From positions 144,667,943-144,731,942 of the forward strand of contig NC_133773.1 of NCBI RefSeq assembly GCF_003597395.2: a stretch of 64,000 nucleotides of DNA, in the 5' to 3' direction. A program made the position numbers and the translations under genes. Under the pieces are notes generated by a model. It saw only the letters and a list, made by a program, of their open reading frames with translations, ran no database searches and was not told the origin of the DNA. Source of the DNA: Chelonoidis abingdonii (lineage: Eukaryota; Chordata; Testudines; Testudinidae). Shown here piece by piece: positions 36,001-48,000 of this stretch. Numbering within the stretch: the stretch's first letter is position 1; each line of letters starts with the position of its first letter.

Positions 36001-39000
36001 CTGGCAGCCAGTTGGGAGCTCCTTCTGGCTCTCGCCAATCCCTGCCAGCAACTGCTCTGTCCATGGTGCTAGATTCTGTCCACCTCTTAGGAATCCAGTC
36101 CTCCCGCCTTGAGCTCCAAGCCATGACTGACTGACTCTTGCTCCCTCCAGCGCCCAAGGTGCTCCGAGGACTCATCTTCACAGCTCACTCCTGGAATTAG
36201 CCCCCTCTACACCTGTGTGGGGTAGACACCCCATCGCTGTGCCTCAAAAAGCTGCCTTGTTACCAGAATTGTTACCAGTTCATCCCCATCCCCTAGCATC
36301 ACTTTATAAGGGACTTGCTGTGGTAACCACTGCTTGGTGAGGCCATGGCAGGATTGTAGCTGTTAAGGCCAGTTCAGGAGTTGGTGACATATATTTGGAA
36401 TTGGTGAGATGTTAAACGTTTCAGTAAGAGCTCTGATGTTGTGCGAGACCTGAGAAAAAGAGGATTTCCATTAAGATCTCAAGAAGAGTGACGTTCAATC
36501 AGTAAGGAAGGCAAAAATAACACCAGCCCTGGAAGTTTTGAAGAAAGATGGGAAAAGAATGCGGCAATTTCAGACATCTGGTCCTGCATCCAGAAATGGT
36601 TAACAGGCAGTACTGGGAGTAACATATTATATTGTTGCTTCTTCTATTTGCTTCTTTCAGCTAAAGTAACCATTTGGGCTAACAAAGGCACCTGTGACTT
36701 GAAAAATCTGTCACAAAGTACATCTCCACATGGCTCATCACACAAGCATGCTACAAGTGACGTTTCCCTTGAAATGCTTAGAGCAGGAGAGCACTTCTAT
36801 GGATGTGAGCAAAGGTCTCCTGCTGTCTTAGAGCATAACCAGAAACTCTGGAAGAACAGAGAGATTTTGAAGCAACCGGCTGATATTTCAATTGTCAAGA
36901 ACTTGCATTATGTGGCCAATCTGTCAGCCAGGGTAAGTTCAAGGAACATTTTAAGTATTGCTTTTTGTCACAAAAAGGGGTCGAAGGCTTATTGGCAAAA
37001 CAATGTATCCATTTTTTCTAACCTAAGAAAGACAATTTAGGATTAATTGATCGAATGCACAGCTGAAGAAGTAACATCCTATATTGACGGGAGATTGAAG
37101 AGTGCAGCTTTTTCACTTGTGAGGTAGACAAAACAAGAAAGTTTCCTCATTTAAGCCAGCTTTCACTTGTGCTCCATGGACAAGAAGAGGCAAACACAAG
37201 AGATGCTCATGGGTTTTAAAGATGCCAGCTCAGATCAAAATGCAGGTGCTTTGACACAGGTTGCGAATTCAGTGATATTAGAATACAACTACAAAACTTC
37301 TGTATCAGTTGTATTATGGCACTGGAGTGCGGGCTGGTGAGCTGGGAGGTCTGAACACCCTAATTAATTGTTTGTGCACTGTTTTGCACACAGATTAAAT
37401 CTAGTTCTCCAGTAAGAGGCACAGTGTATTAAAGAAACCTGTGGCTTTTTTGCAACCTTGCAAGGCTTCTCCATATTTTTCACATGCTCTAGCAACCTGG
37501 GTGCAGTTCAACTGCAGAATCTACATGTCAAGGTCTTGGAAAGCAAGAAACCGGGCAAAGTGTTTCAGGAGATGTTCAGTGCCTGTGGTTGGGAGGGAGA
37601 ATCTCAGCGACATGCTATGGGATGCCTTGCAAAATTAAACAACTTCTAGTTTCTGTTCTTGGCATACTCCTACAGTAATATCTTCAGCATCACCGATGTT
37701 CTCTATGATCAGACAAGGTGGGGCAGGGAATATCTTTTATTGCACCAACTTCTGGTGGTGACGGAGACAAACTTTCGACCTACAAAGAGCTCTTCTTCAG
37801 GTCTGGGAAATGTGCTCAGAGCATCACAGCTACGTACAACGTTGCACTGTGTCCAATGATGTTATTGCATGCTTTGTCTCAAATAGAGAAAGGCAGACTG
37901 ATCTCCACTATCAATTCGATAAGCTTCCATCTCTCTTACTGGATGTATAACTCAATTTCTGGCCATGCCAGGACAAACTGGCTTGTTTGTTTTGAAATTT
38001 TTGAACTCATGAATTTTGATACCATATTTGTGCCTTTATAGGGAATATTCCATTAAACAGTATGTGATTTTCAGGTTCTGATTTGCTGATCAATTATACA
38101 CACATTTTTTTTAGTGCTAATGTTGCTTTGTTTTTAATTGATGGGGGTATATTACAGTGACATAGCAACGGCAATCTGTTATTTGAATGCAGACTCAATT
38201 GAAGCAGAGGCATATGACATTAGCTGAATAATGTCAATTTATGTTTAGGACTTTAACCAAAGCCGATATTTAAATTATTATGAAAATCTTGGGACTTGTA
38301 AACTATTTTTGTTTACTTGGAATTGCTCTTCTTCTTTCTCTATAAAGAGATTTAATTTAGGGATGGATCACTTGATGATTACCTGTTCTGTTCATTCCCT
38401 CTGGGGCACCTGGTATTGGCCGCTGTCGGAAGACAGGAGACTGGGCTAGATGGATCACTGATCTGACCCAACCTGGCCATTCTTATGGTTCTTTTCCATG
38501 TATTTAAAAATCGTCTTATAGTAATAGCTATCCAATTATAAATTGGGTGGGAGTAGAAATGACTATTTTGTGATGTGTACCTCATCTGTCAAAAATGTCC
38601 CGGGCCACCACTGGCCCTGTCACTCCAGGTCTGTAGAGTCCTAGTCCAGCACCCTACCTGCTAGCCATCCCGGAGCATCCCTAGCTGTTTTGCTAGCCAG
38701 GTGGAAAATGGCTTCAGCACCCCAGTAGCTAAGCAAAAAAGGCCAGCCAATCAGAGCTGAGCCAAAAAAAAAAAAAGGCGAGTGCTATGCCTTCCCCCCT
38801 GGAAGTTGGTACCCAGGACAAATGCCCTGCTCACCTGCCCTTAGAACTAGCCCAGAGGCCACCCTTCCTGGCCTGGTATCCTGCAGCCCAATGCCAGTGG
38901 GGTTGTGTCTTACACTTGGCAGTTACAGATGGGCCCAAAGCAAAATATGCCCAGCCCCTGGGGCACAACCACAGCTTGACCTGACACTTGCGGCTTGATC

Positions 39001-42000
39001 CGGTTCTGCTCACCTGTTCACACAGGTGAAGAAACCCTCCCTGACTTTGGGGGCTTGGACTGTAAATCCTTTGGGGCAGGGGTCATCTCTCAGCCAGATG
39101 TATGTGATTGGGGCTTCCAGACCTAGGACCACCCCAAGAACAATCTTTCTGTTCTCACCAGCCCGTCAGCACCCCGCACTCCCCACCACAACAGACTCAA
39201 GTCCTGTATCTACCACCGCCCTTTAGTTCGATATGTCACTCAACAGGCCAGGAGGTGACCAGGACCCCGGAGTCACCGACATGAGTTACAAAGCAGCTTC
39301 GTTAGCTGCTGCCGATAGCGGGTTTATCGCCCTTCCCGTGGTCCCAGTCACCGGGGGCAGCATCCCTCACTCACACAAGAAGTCAGCTTGCGACATGTTT
39401 GGAGCCCACATGCTTTATCTATCCCTGGGAGCGAGCAGGATGATGGGGGATCCCTACTGGCCAGAGAGGGCTGTTTGCCCACTCAGGGGGAGGTACCAGC
39501 ATGACCAGGGATGTTTTCTCCTTTAAAATAAAGATGGTTGATATCCATACGCTCCTAGGGTGACCAGATGAGAGGAAGAAAATATTGGGACACAAGCGGG
39601 GACGGGCCGCTGGCAGAACAAAAAACATAAAATAAAATAAAGCCGAGTGTTGCCGGCAGGAGGGACAAACAAAAAGCTCACCCGGTGAAGAGGGGATGGG
39701 TGCTGGGCTGAACTTTCCCTCAGCTGCCCAGGAGAGGACCCATCTGCAGCTCGTGGTTATTCAAGAAGAGGGTGCGGGAGGTGGAAACTAGGTCAGATTA
39801 CAAAGGATGAATATAGGCAAATAACACAGGAATGCAGGGGCAAGATTAGAAAGGCAAAAGCACAAAATGAGCTCAAACTAGCTATGGGAATAAAGGGAAA
39901 CAAGAAGACTTTTTATCAATACATTAGAAGCAAGAGGAAGACCAAGGGAGGCAGCGCTCAGTTGAAGAAGGGTAGAAACGAAACAGGAAACTTGGAAATG
40001 GCAGAGATGCTCAAGACTTCTTTGTTCGGTCTTCACTGAGAAGTCTGAAGGAATTTCTAACGTAGTGAATGCTTATGGGAAGGGGTAGATTTAGAAGATA
40101 AAATAAAAAAGAGCAAGTTAAAATACTTAGAAAGTTAGATGCCTGCAAGTCACCAGGGCCTGATAAATGCATCTGTCATAAACAGATGGTTAAGGGTTAA
40201 TGTCTCTTTTCCTGTAAAGGGTTACAAGCAGGGAACTGGAACACCTGACCAGAGACCAATCAGGAGACAAGATACTCTTTAAATCTGGGTGGGAGGGAAG
40301 CTTTTGTGTGTGTTCTTTGTCCGTTGTGTTTCTTCTCTTGGGGGTCTGAGAGAGACCAGATATTACTACAGGCTCTAAGTTTCTGTTCAAATATAGTAAG
40401 AACAGGCGGTTTTAGTCTTTTTGATTGTTTTCTCTATCTGAAATGTGGATCTGGCTGGTTAACTTTTATACGTGTAGTTGCTGGGATATTTTGATTTGTA
40501 TTGGTACTGGGGGAAAAGTTTCTCTCTAGTGTCTGTAAGCTATAGGACCTGTAATATTACATCTTGAAGTTACAGAGATAATTCTTTACTTTTCTCTTTT
40601 AAAAAGATTTTATAAGAGAACCTGATTGATTTTTTCCTTGTTTCCTGTTTAATCCCAGGGATTGGGTTTAAACTCACCAGGACTGGTGGTGGAGACGGGA
40701 GGAGGAGAGTGGAATCTTCTCTCTGTTTCCTTGAATCTGTTGCTTCTTTGGGAAGGAAGGACATGCTTCTCTGTGATTGTGATTTAAAGAGTTTGGATCA
40801 GTAGTCTCTCAGGTAGCCCAGGAGGAAAGTCTGGGAGGGGAAAGGAGGAGGAAATGGTTTATTCTCCTGGTTTTAAGAACCAGAAATTTGGGTCTTGGGG
40901 TCCCCAGGGATAGGTTGGGGAGATCAGAGTGTCCCAAAACACTATATTTTTGGGTGGTGCAGTGCTATCAATCTAAGCTGGTAATTAAGCTTAGAGGATT
41001 CATGCTAGTATCTCATTTTCTGAACTCTAAGGTTCAATCTGGAAGGAAACTATGACAGCATCCTAGAATACTCAAAGAGTTAATAGAGGAGGTATCTGAG
41101 CCTCTAGCTATATCTTTGGAAAGTCATGGGAGACGGAGAGATCCAGAAGACTGGAAAAGGGCAAATATAGTGCCCATCTATAAAAAGGGAAATAAAAACA
41201 ACCCAGGAAACTACAGACCAGTTAGTTTAACTTTTCCGGGAAGATAATGGAGTAATTAAGTAATTAAGAAATCATCTGCAAACACTTGGAAGGTGGTAAG
41301 GTGATAGGAATAGCCAGCATGGATTTGTAAAGAACAAACATGTCAAACCAATCTGATAGCTTTCTTTGATGGATAACGAGTCTTGTGATAAGGGAGAAGT
41401 GGTGGATGTGCTATACCTAGACTTTAGTAAGGCATTTGATATGGTCTCGCATGCATCCCTTATCGATAAACTAGGCAAATAACAATTAGATGGGCTACTA
41501 TAAAGGTGGTGCATAACTGGCTGGATAACCGTACTCAGAGAGTGTATTAATGGCTCCCAATCCTGCGGAAAGGTATAACAAGTGGGGTTCCACAGGGTCT
41601 GTTTTGGGACCTGCTCTGTCAATATCTCATCAACGACTTAGATGTTGGCATAGAAAGTACGCTTATTAAGTTGCAGATGATACCAAACTGGGAGGGATTG
41701 CAACTGCTTTGGAGGACAGGGTCAAAATTCAAAAATGACCTGGACAAATGGAGAAATGTCTGAGGTAAACAGGATGAAGTTCAATAAAGACAAATGCAAG
41801 TGCTCCACTTAGGAAGAACAATCAGTTTCACACATACAGAATGGGAAAGAGACTGTCTAGGAAGGAGTAGGGCAGAAAGAGATCTAGGGTCATAGTGGAC
41901 CACAAGACAAATATGAGTCAACAGTGTGATGCTTTGCAAAAAAAGCAAACATGATTCTGGGCTGCATTAACAGGTGTGTGTTAACAAGACACGAGAAGTC

Positions 42001-45000
42001 ATTCTTCCGCCTACTCTGCGCTGGGTAGCCTCAACTGGAGTGTTGTGTCCAGTTCTGGGCACACATTCAGGAAAGATATGGAGAAATTGGAGAGAGCCAG
42101 AGAAGAGCAACAAGAATGATTAAAGTCTTTGAAACATGACCTATGAAGGAAGGCTGAAAGAATGGGTTTATTTAGTTTGGAAAAGAGAAGACTGAGAGGG
42201 ACATGATAGCAGTTTTTCAGGTATCTAAAAGGGTGTCATCAGGAGGAGGGAGAAAAGTTGTTCCCCATAGTCCCTAATGATAGAACAAGAAGCAATGGGC
42301 TTAAACTGCAGCAAGGGAGATTTAGGTTGGACATTAGGAAAAAGTTCCTAACTGTCAGGGTAGTTAAACACTGGAATAAATGGCCTAGGGAGGTTGTGGA
42401 ATCTCCATCTCTGGAGATATTTAAGAGTAGGTTAGAGAAATGTCTATCACGGATGGTCTAGACAGTATTTGGTCCTGCCATGAGGGCAGGGGACTGGACT
42501 TCATGACCTCTTGAGGTCCCTTCCAGTCCTAGAATCTATGAATCTATGAATCAAGGCAAAGGTGGGCAAGGTTGGAAAGCCATTGGGGGCACTCAGTATT
42601 GTGCAACGCACCATCCCAGGATAGCGAAGGGGGGTGATGGAGCAGCACAGGTCCCATGTATCTGGGCAGGGTACTCCTCCTAACACCCCGAGGTCACTTG
42701 TCTGTGCAACAGCGGAGCATGTGTTCGCAACTCAGCAGTTGGGCCCCTCCCCTCCCTGTGATGCAGGAGGGCCCCCGATTCTGTAGCTGCACAGTGCATT
42801 GAGTGGGCCATGCATTACTTCCAAAGGACAGGGTGGGAGGAAGCTATCTGTCTGGTCTATTAACATATGTCTACACACTGAAGCCAGGGGTATCCTCTTC
42901 AGCTTGAGCAGACGTACCCAGGCTAGCTCTGACTGAGTTACAGTGCTAAAAATAGCCACATAGCTGGGGTGGCCTGAGTGGTGGGACGGGTAAACCACCC
43001 AACTATGATCCCATCTGAAACCCTAGGTCTGTACTTGGGCAGTTCGTGTGTCCCTCTGCTCATTCCGCTGCTATTTTTAGCATACGAGCTTGAAAAAAGC
43101 TGGTGCCCATATGTCTGCCTGAGCTGGAAATTACAGCTCCAGCACTGGTGTAGATGTATCCTGGGACTTCCAGCTCTACGGGGCAGGGCCCTTGATACCA
43201 GAGTGTTTGTGCAGTGCCTGGCACAAAGGGTTGACCTGGTGGCACTGCTGTAATAAACATGAGTCATGACACTGAGCTGCAGGAGGAATGGAACAGCTCA
43301 GCCACCCAGGCAAACAGTCTCTTTTTCCAGGTGTCTCCCGGTGGTCACAAGGAACTGCAGGCAGGAAGCCAGATTTCATGGTCATCCTCAGGTCAGATGC
43401 ACTAGGCAGCCAGTGCACCCCGTGGCTTTAATCCACAGCTTGTCTGGTACACAGAAAAAATGGATTCACCAGACCAGGATTTTGCTCATCCCAGGCTGCC
43501 GGATGAGAGGAACAGGTCTGGACAACATAGGGGTTAGAATCTCCCGTGTCCTGGCTGAGTTCAGAGCCCTTTTCTGCTGGGTGTGGTACAGATACATAGC
43601 TGGGGAAAGCTAATGCACAGCTAGGGGATATGACTTGTCTAAAGGCCACCCAGCTGGTCAGTGGCAGAGCTAGGGAGAGAACCCACGTCTCCTGGCTCCC
43701 AGCATGCTGCCTTATTGCCTGCACAGGGGGGGGGTTAGCTTTGGGAGACCAGGCTCTGCTATCTACTTCCCAGCCTCCATATCCTGCGATCTTTAATGAC
43801 CCTGGAGACTACACACCTCATAAATGTCCATGTCTCTCTCCTGGGAATTTTAGGGGGAAAGGAGAGGAAGAAGAGGGAGGCCAAGGAACAGGACTCACCT
43901 TGCTCAAACTCAGACAGCTTCTCTTTAGCTTCATCCCTCTCCTGGAGGAGGGTCTCATGCTGCAGGCAGAAGCAAGGAGACAACATTTCATGTACACAGC
44001 ACCTTTTGTCCCGAAGGATCCCAAACCACTTCACCCACCACTCAGAAGCAGCCACCTCTGGGGTGGTGTATGGCACCTTTGTTTAACACCTGGCCACGGT
44101 TTGCAACAGGAAGCAAGGGATCCTGTATTCAAACTGCAGGGGATTTGAGGAAGGAAAGTTAGTCACCCGAGTTAGGATTTGGTCAAGACTAGTGGGCTAC
44201 TTGCTGCTCTGGAGCTTGGTCATTTTCACTGACCATGACTGATCAGGATGTTGGTTTTGTGTTTCGCCCAATGCCCCCCATAGCACAGGGCCATGAGAGA
44301 GGGACTATTGCCCCATAATTGGTCCCCTTGGCTCTACCATCTCTGGGCCAGGCTTGGTTAGTTATTTTGGTCCTGATCCGTTTGCACTGGTGGAGGGCTT
44401 TGAGTGGAAGGGGGGCCTCTGAGGAAGATGTAGACTCTGATGAAATAATAAGTCTCTCCATGCAAGAATGGTTATGCCCAGAGAGATTATGCCCTTTGTG
44501 CCAGGCTCCGTACGAACACCCAGCAAGAGATGGCCCCTGCATTCCGCCATGCAATGCAAAGGCAGGGGCTGATGACACTTTGCCCAGCACTTTGTGAACT
44601 CTGCCCAACGTGTGGATTTAGGGACAGTGCTTTCCCCAGGAACTGAAATTAGGAGGAGAGGGTGTTTGAATTTACAGGAGGGGGGTCAGAGCCAATGAGG
44701 GGTGAGACCATGAGGGTGAAAGGGGGCTAGATGGCACCGTAGTAAAATCTGAAAAATGTTTCATGACCATTTTATTAGATTTAACTCAAGTTTTAAAATC
44801 CTCACACAAATTAACGGTGGCTACTCAAGCTTTCTATGGAGCATGACAGCTACATCCTTCTTGGTTTCTTCTTATAATTTTGCACAAGTCTGTTAATGAA
44901 CTTCTTGAATGCAATGCGTTCATCTCTGGTGGTTTCTTGTGTGTCCAGTACCTCCATTCCTTCAATTGATATGCTCGTTAGTTCATTCACGTGATCAGGG

Positions 45001-48000
45001 AGAAGGCGACTTCTTTCAGAACACACAATTCTATTCAAGGAGGTAAAAGACCGCTCAGCTGTAGCTGCCGTGACTGGGAGTAACAAGAGATGAATTCCTA
45101 CTTCTCTCATCCCAGGAAACAGAGCATAAAGGTCGCGTCAAGACGCTAGTGATGATAAAAAAGAAGCTGAAGTCAAGTCTTCATTAATTCATTCATTGTA
45201 TGATATTCCACTGGGGCGGCTCTAGGTATTTTGCAGCCCCAAGCATGGCAAGTAGGCTGCCTTCGGCGGCTTGCCTGCGGGAGGTCCCCTGTCCCGCGGA
45301 TTCGGCGGCACACCTGCAAGAGATCCGCCGAAGCCGCAGGACCAGCAGACCCTCCTCAGGCATGCCACCGAAGGCAATCTGCCTGCTGCCCTCACGGCGA
45401 CCGGCAGAGTGCCCCCCGTGGCTTGCTGCCCCAGGCACGCGCTTGGCTTGCTGGTGCCTGGAGCCGCCCCTGTATTCCACTCTGTGTTCAAATTCTCTAT
45501 TCTGTCCTGAACACATGGCAGCCCTGTTGCTGGTAGTGCCTCACTCCACTCAACTGTTGGTGTTTTATAGGACAGGGATCTGTAAAAGCTATGTAGAGGT
45601 TGTGTAGAATGTAGAAGTCACAGTTGTAGATTTTTAAGAATCAAGCTGTTTACTTTTTCAGTTGTCTTAAGAAACACTTCTTGTCCTTTTCACTTACGGA
45701 TTCAATATAAATGCCTTCATTAGTCAACTTCTTGACTGAAGTCTTTGCTTCTTCCAGTACTTTTTCAATGGATAGCTCTCTAATTCATCCAAATGTAGCT
45801 TCTATTGCTGGACAAAGGTCTACTACTGTAGTAATAGCCACCTCTCCCAAACCTGGACTTTTGAGTCCAAAATCTGGGGGCTTACCTGAAACTCCCCCAA
45901 GCTCACTACCAGCTTGGATATTCTCGCTACCACCAACTAGGACTATGGGGCGTCCTAGTATGCCCCCCGAGTCACCCCAACTTTCCCCTGGGGGACCCCC
46001 AAGACCCAGAGCCCTGGGTCTCTCTCTCTTCTCTCCCAGCTTCCCCCGCTTGCCTGGGTTAGCCGGTGCAATGCTATGCTTCACTTCAGTCCCAGTGTAT
46101 CTTCTATATTTTCCAAGATATTCAGTCTTTTTGGAGACTCTTGCTGAAAAAAAGAATATAATGAAGACATTAAATTTAGCTTTTTAAATGTCTTTTGAAG
46201 AGTCTGCAGCTCGTACTAGCGCTAGTTGGAGTAGATGGCCTCTGCAGTGTGTATAGGAGAGATTAGGTTACACACTTTTCTCTGAGCAAAGCTTGTACTC
46301 CACCATGTCTTCCAGAGAAGTTTGCAGCTCCATCAAATGCACAAGCAGCCATCTGTTTGGGGTCCAATTAACAAGCATTTAACTCTTCTAAGATGTGGGT
46401 TGTCACAGATGCAGCCGATGTGTCTATAACTTGAACATCTAGAAATGCATCTACTGGCCTACCACTGACATCAAGATAACATACACAATGACTTAATATT
46501 TTTAAACCCAGGTGCCCTGATTAGCCTGCCTTGATTGGCTGCAGGTGTTCTAATCAGCCTGTCTGCCTTAATTGGTTCTAGCAGGTTCCTGATTACTCCA
46601 GTGCAGCCCCTCCTCTGGTCACTCAGGGAACAGAAAACTACTCACCCCGTGACCAATATATCTGCCCTCTACCAGACTCCTGTACCCCACTGATTTGGGT
46701 CTGTCACAGCACTTAACGTTGGCCTCCAGTTTGTGTAGTGTGGTATCTCTTGCTTAAGTAGAAAGTAGGATGCCACAGCCATGTTTGTTGGCATGAACTG
46801 TATTGTGTCTCCAGCATTCTTAACAGCCTCATTAACACTCACTGGTGTTGTCCTTGGTCAGTGGAGACTCAGAGTTCAGAGGTGTTTTCACATGAGTTCA
46901 CCTCCCAGGTGGGGGGCAAGAAGGCACCTTGCTCATTCCTCCAGCTGCTCACTGTTCACTCTGGCCACTGTTCATTGTGCCACCGTTCACTCCATCGCTC
47001 TGTTGCCAATGACCCTGTACCGCCATCTTCTGCTGCCAGCTGCCACTGTGACCTCTGCGAGTTGGTCTCTTGAGCTTTCACCCAGCTCTCAGTGATTTCA
47101 GCTGAGCTCTCAGTGGGGGAACCTCGTTGCTAGTGCAGTCTGGGCCGTCTCTTCCACAGAAACACTGTCCCACAGCAGGTCTAAGCACTTAGACCTGATT
47201 ATCAGTGATTTCAGTGTAGTGGTCACTTAACAGAACAAAAGATTCTCTATGGAGCCTAATCAGCTCTGTCCTTAAACAGTGGAGAGGGGCAGTTCAAACA
47301 GTACTTGTGACTCAGGCAGACCATCAAGCAAAACTCCTGTCCCCACCCTCTCTCTTGATGCCCTCAATCAGCACAGGCTAAGTACAGTTCTACAGCCCTT
47401 TACTCATACAGTAAGAACAACAACATTTCATTACCCCCCGCATTCAAGTGATCTGTAACCCAACCCCAGCCAAAATCTCTCACTTGGGCAACACAGCTCT
47501 GTTTGCTGGATACCTAGGTAGATTAGGTATGAATGTAAATACAATCTGGTCCTGAAGCCTTTCCCCCCAGCCCCCAGCTCATCTCTAGCTGTCAGGGAGA
47601 GCTCATTTACACTTTGCTTAGAAATCATCATTTGAAATTATTAGGTTGGCCAACATCACTGAAATGAATGCACTGACATTGTCATAAAAAACAACAGCTG
47701 TATTAGGAAGCTAGTCTATGTTCATACTTTTCAAATCTATGATACTTTTTTAGATACACGTATTTTATCATACACTTTATATGCTTTTAAAGTGTGTATT
47801 AATGTTTCAATTTTAATTTAAATGTCCAAACAATCACTAAATTGGCAACACTGCATGTAACTAGTTCATAAAACTGCGGGGAGAGGAGTTGGGGAAATTC
47901 AGGAGGGGTGTAGGGAAATCCCTGCTTGGGGAATAAAAACAAAACAGAAAACCACTCTGTACCGTAGCCACTTCTTCATCCTCAGAGGACTCGCTGTCAG

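Larger units (their letters stand above)
44800..47060 (-). pseudogene. hAT transposase remnants with nested insertions
   Basis: 44850-45110 encodes a hAT C-terminal dimerisation segment ([20 protein letters not shown]). Near 46300-46370 the minus strand reads [19 protein letters not shown], a core hAT motif. The frame is broken by a hAT MITE (45212-45472), an LTR fragment (46495-46708) and other DNA (about 45830-46060). Exact ends are unknown. Confidence 0.75.

Noticed and set aside
41272..41622. 116-codon minus-strand frame
   Set aside because: It is the antisense shadow of the CR1 reverse-transcriptase remnant.
42732..43418. Several overlapping 66-109 codon frames
   Set aside because: They overlap a palindromic MITE and flanking intron and show no domain.
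45193..45607. Frames of 89-135 codons
   Set aside because: They cross the second copy of the same MITE.
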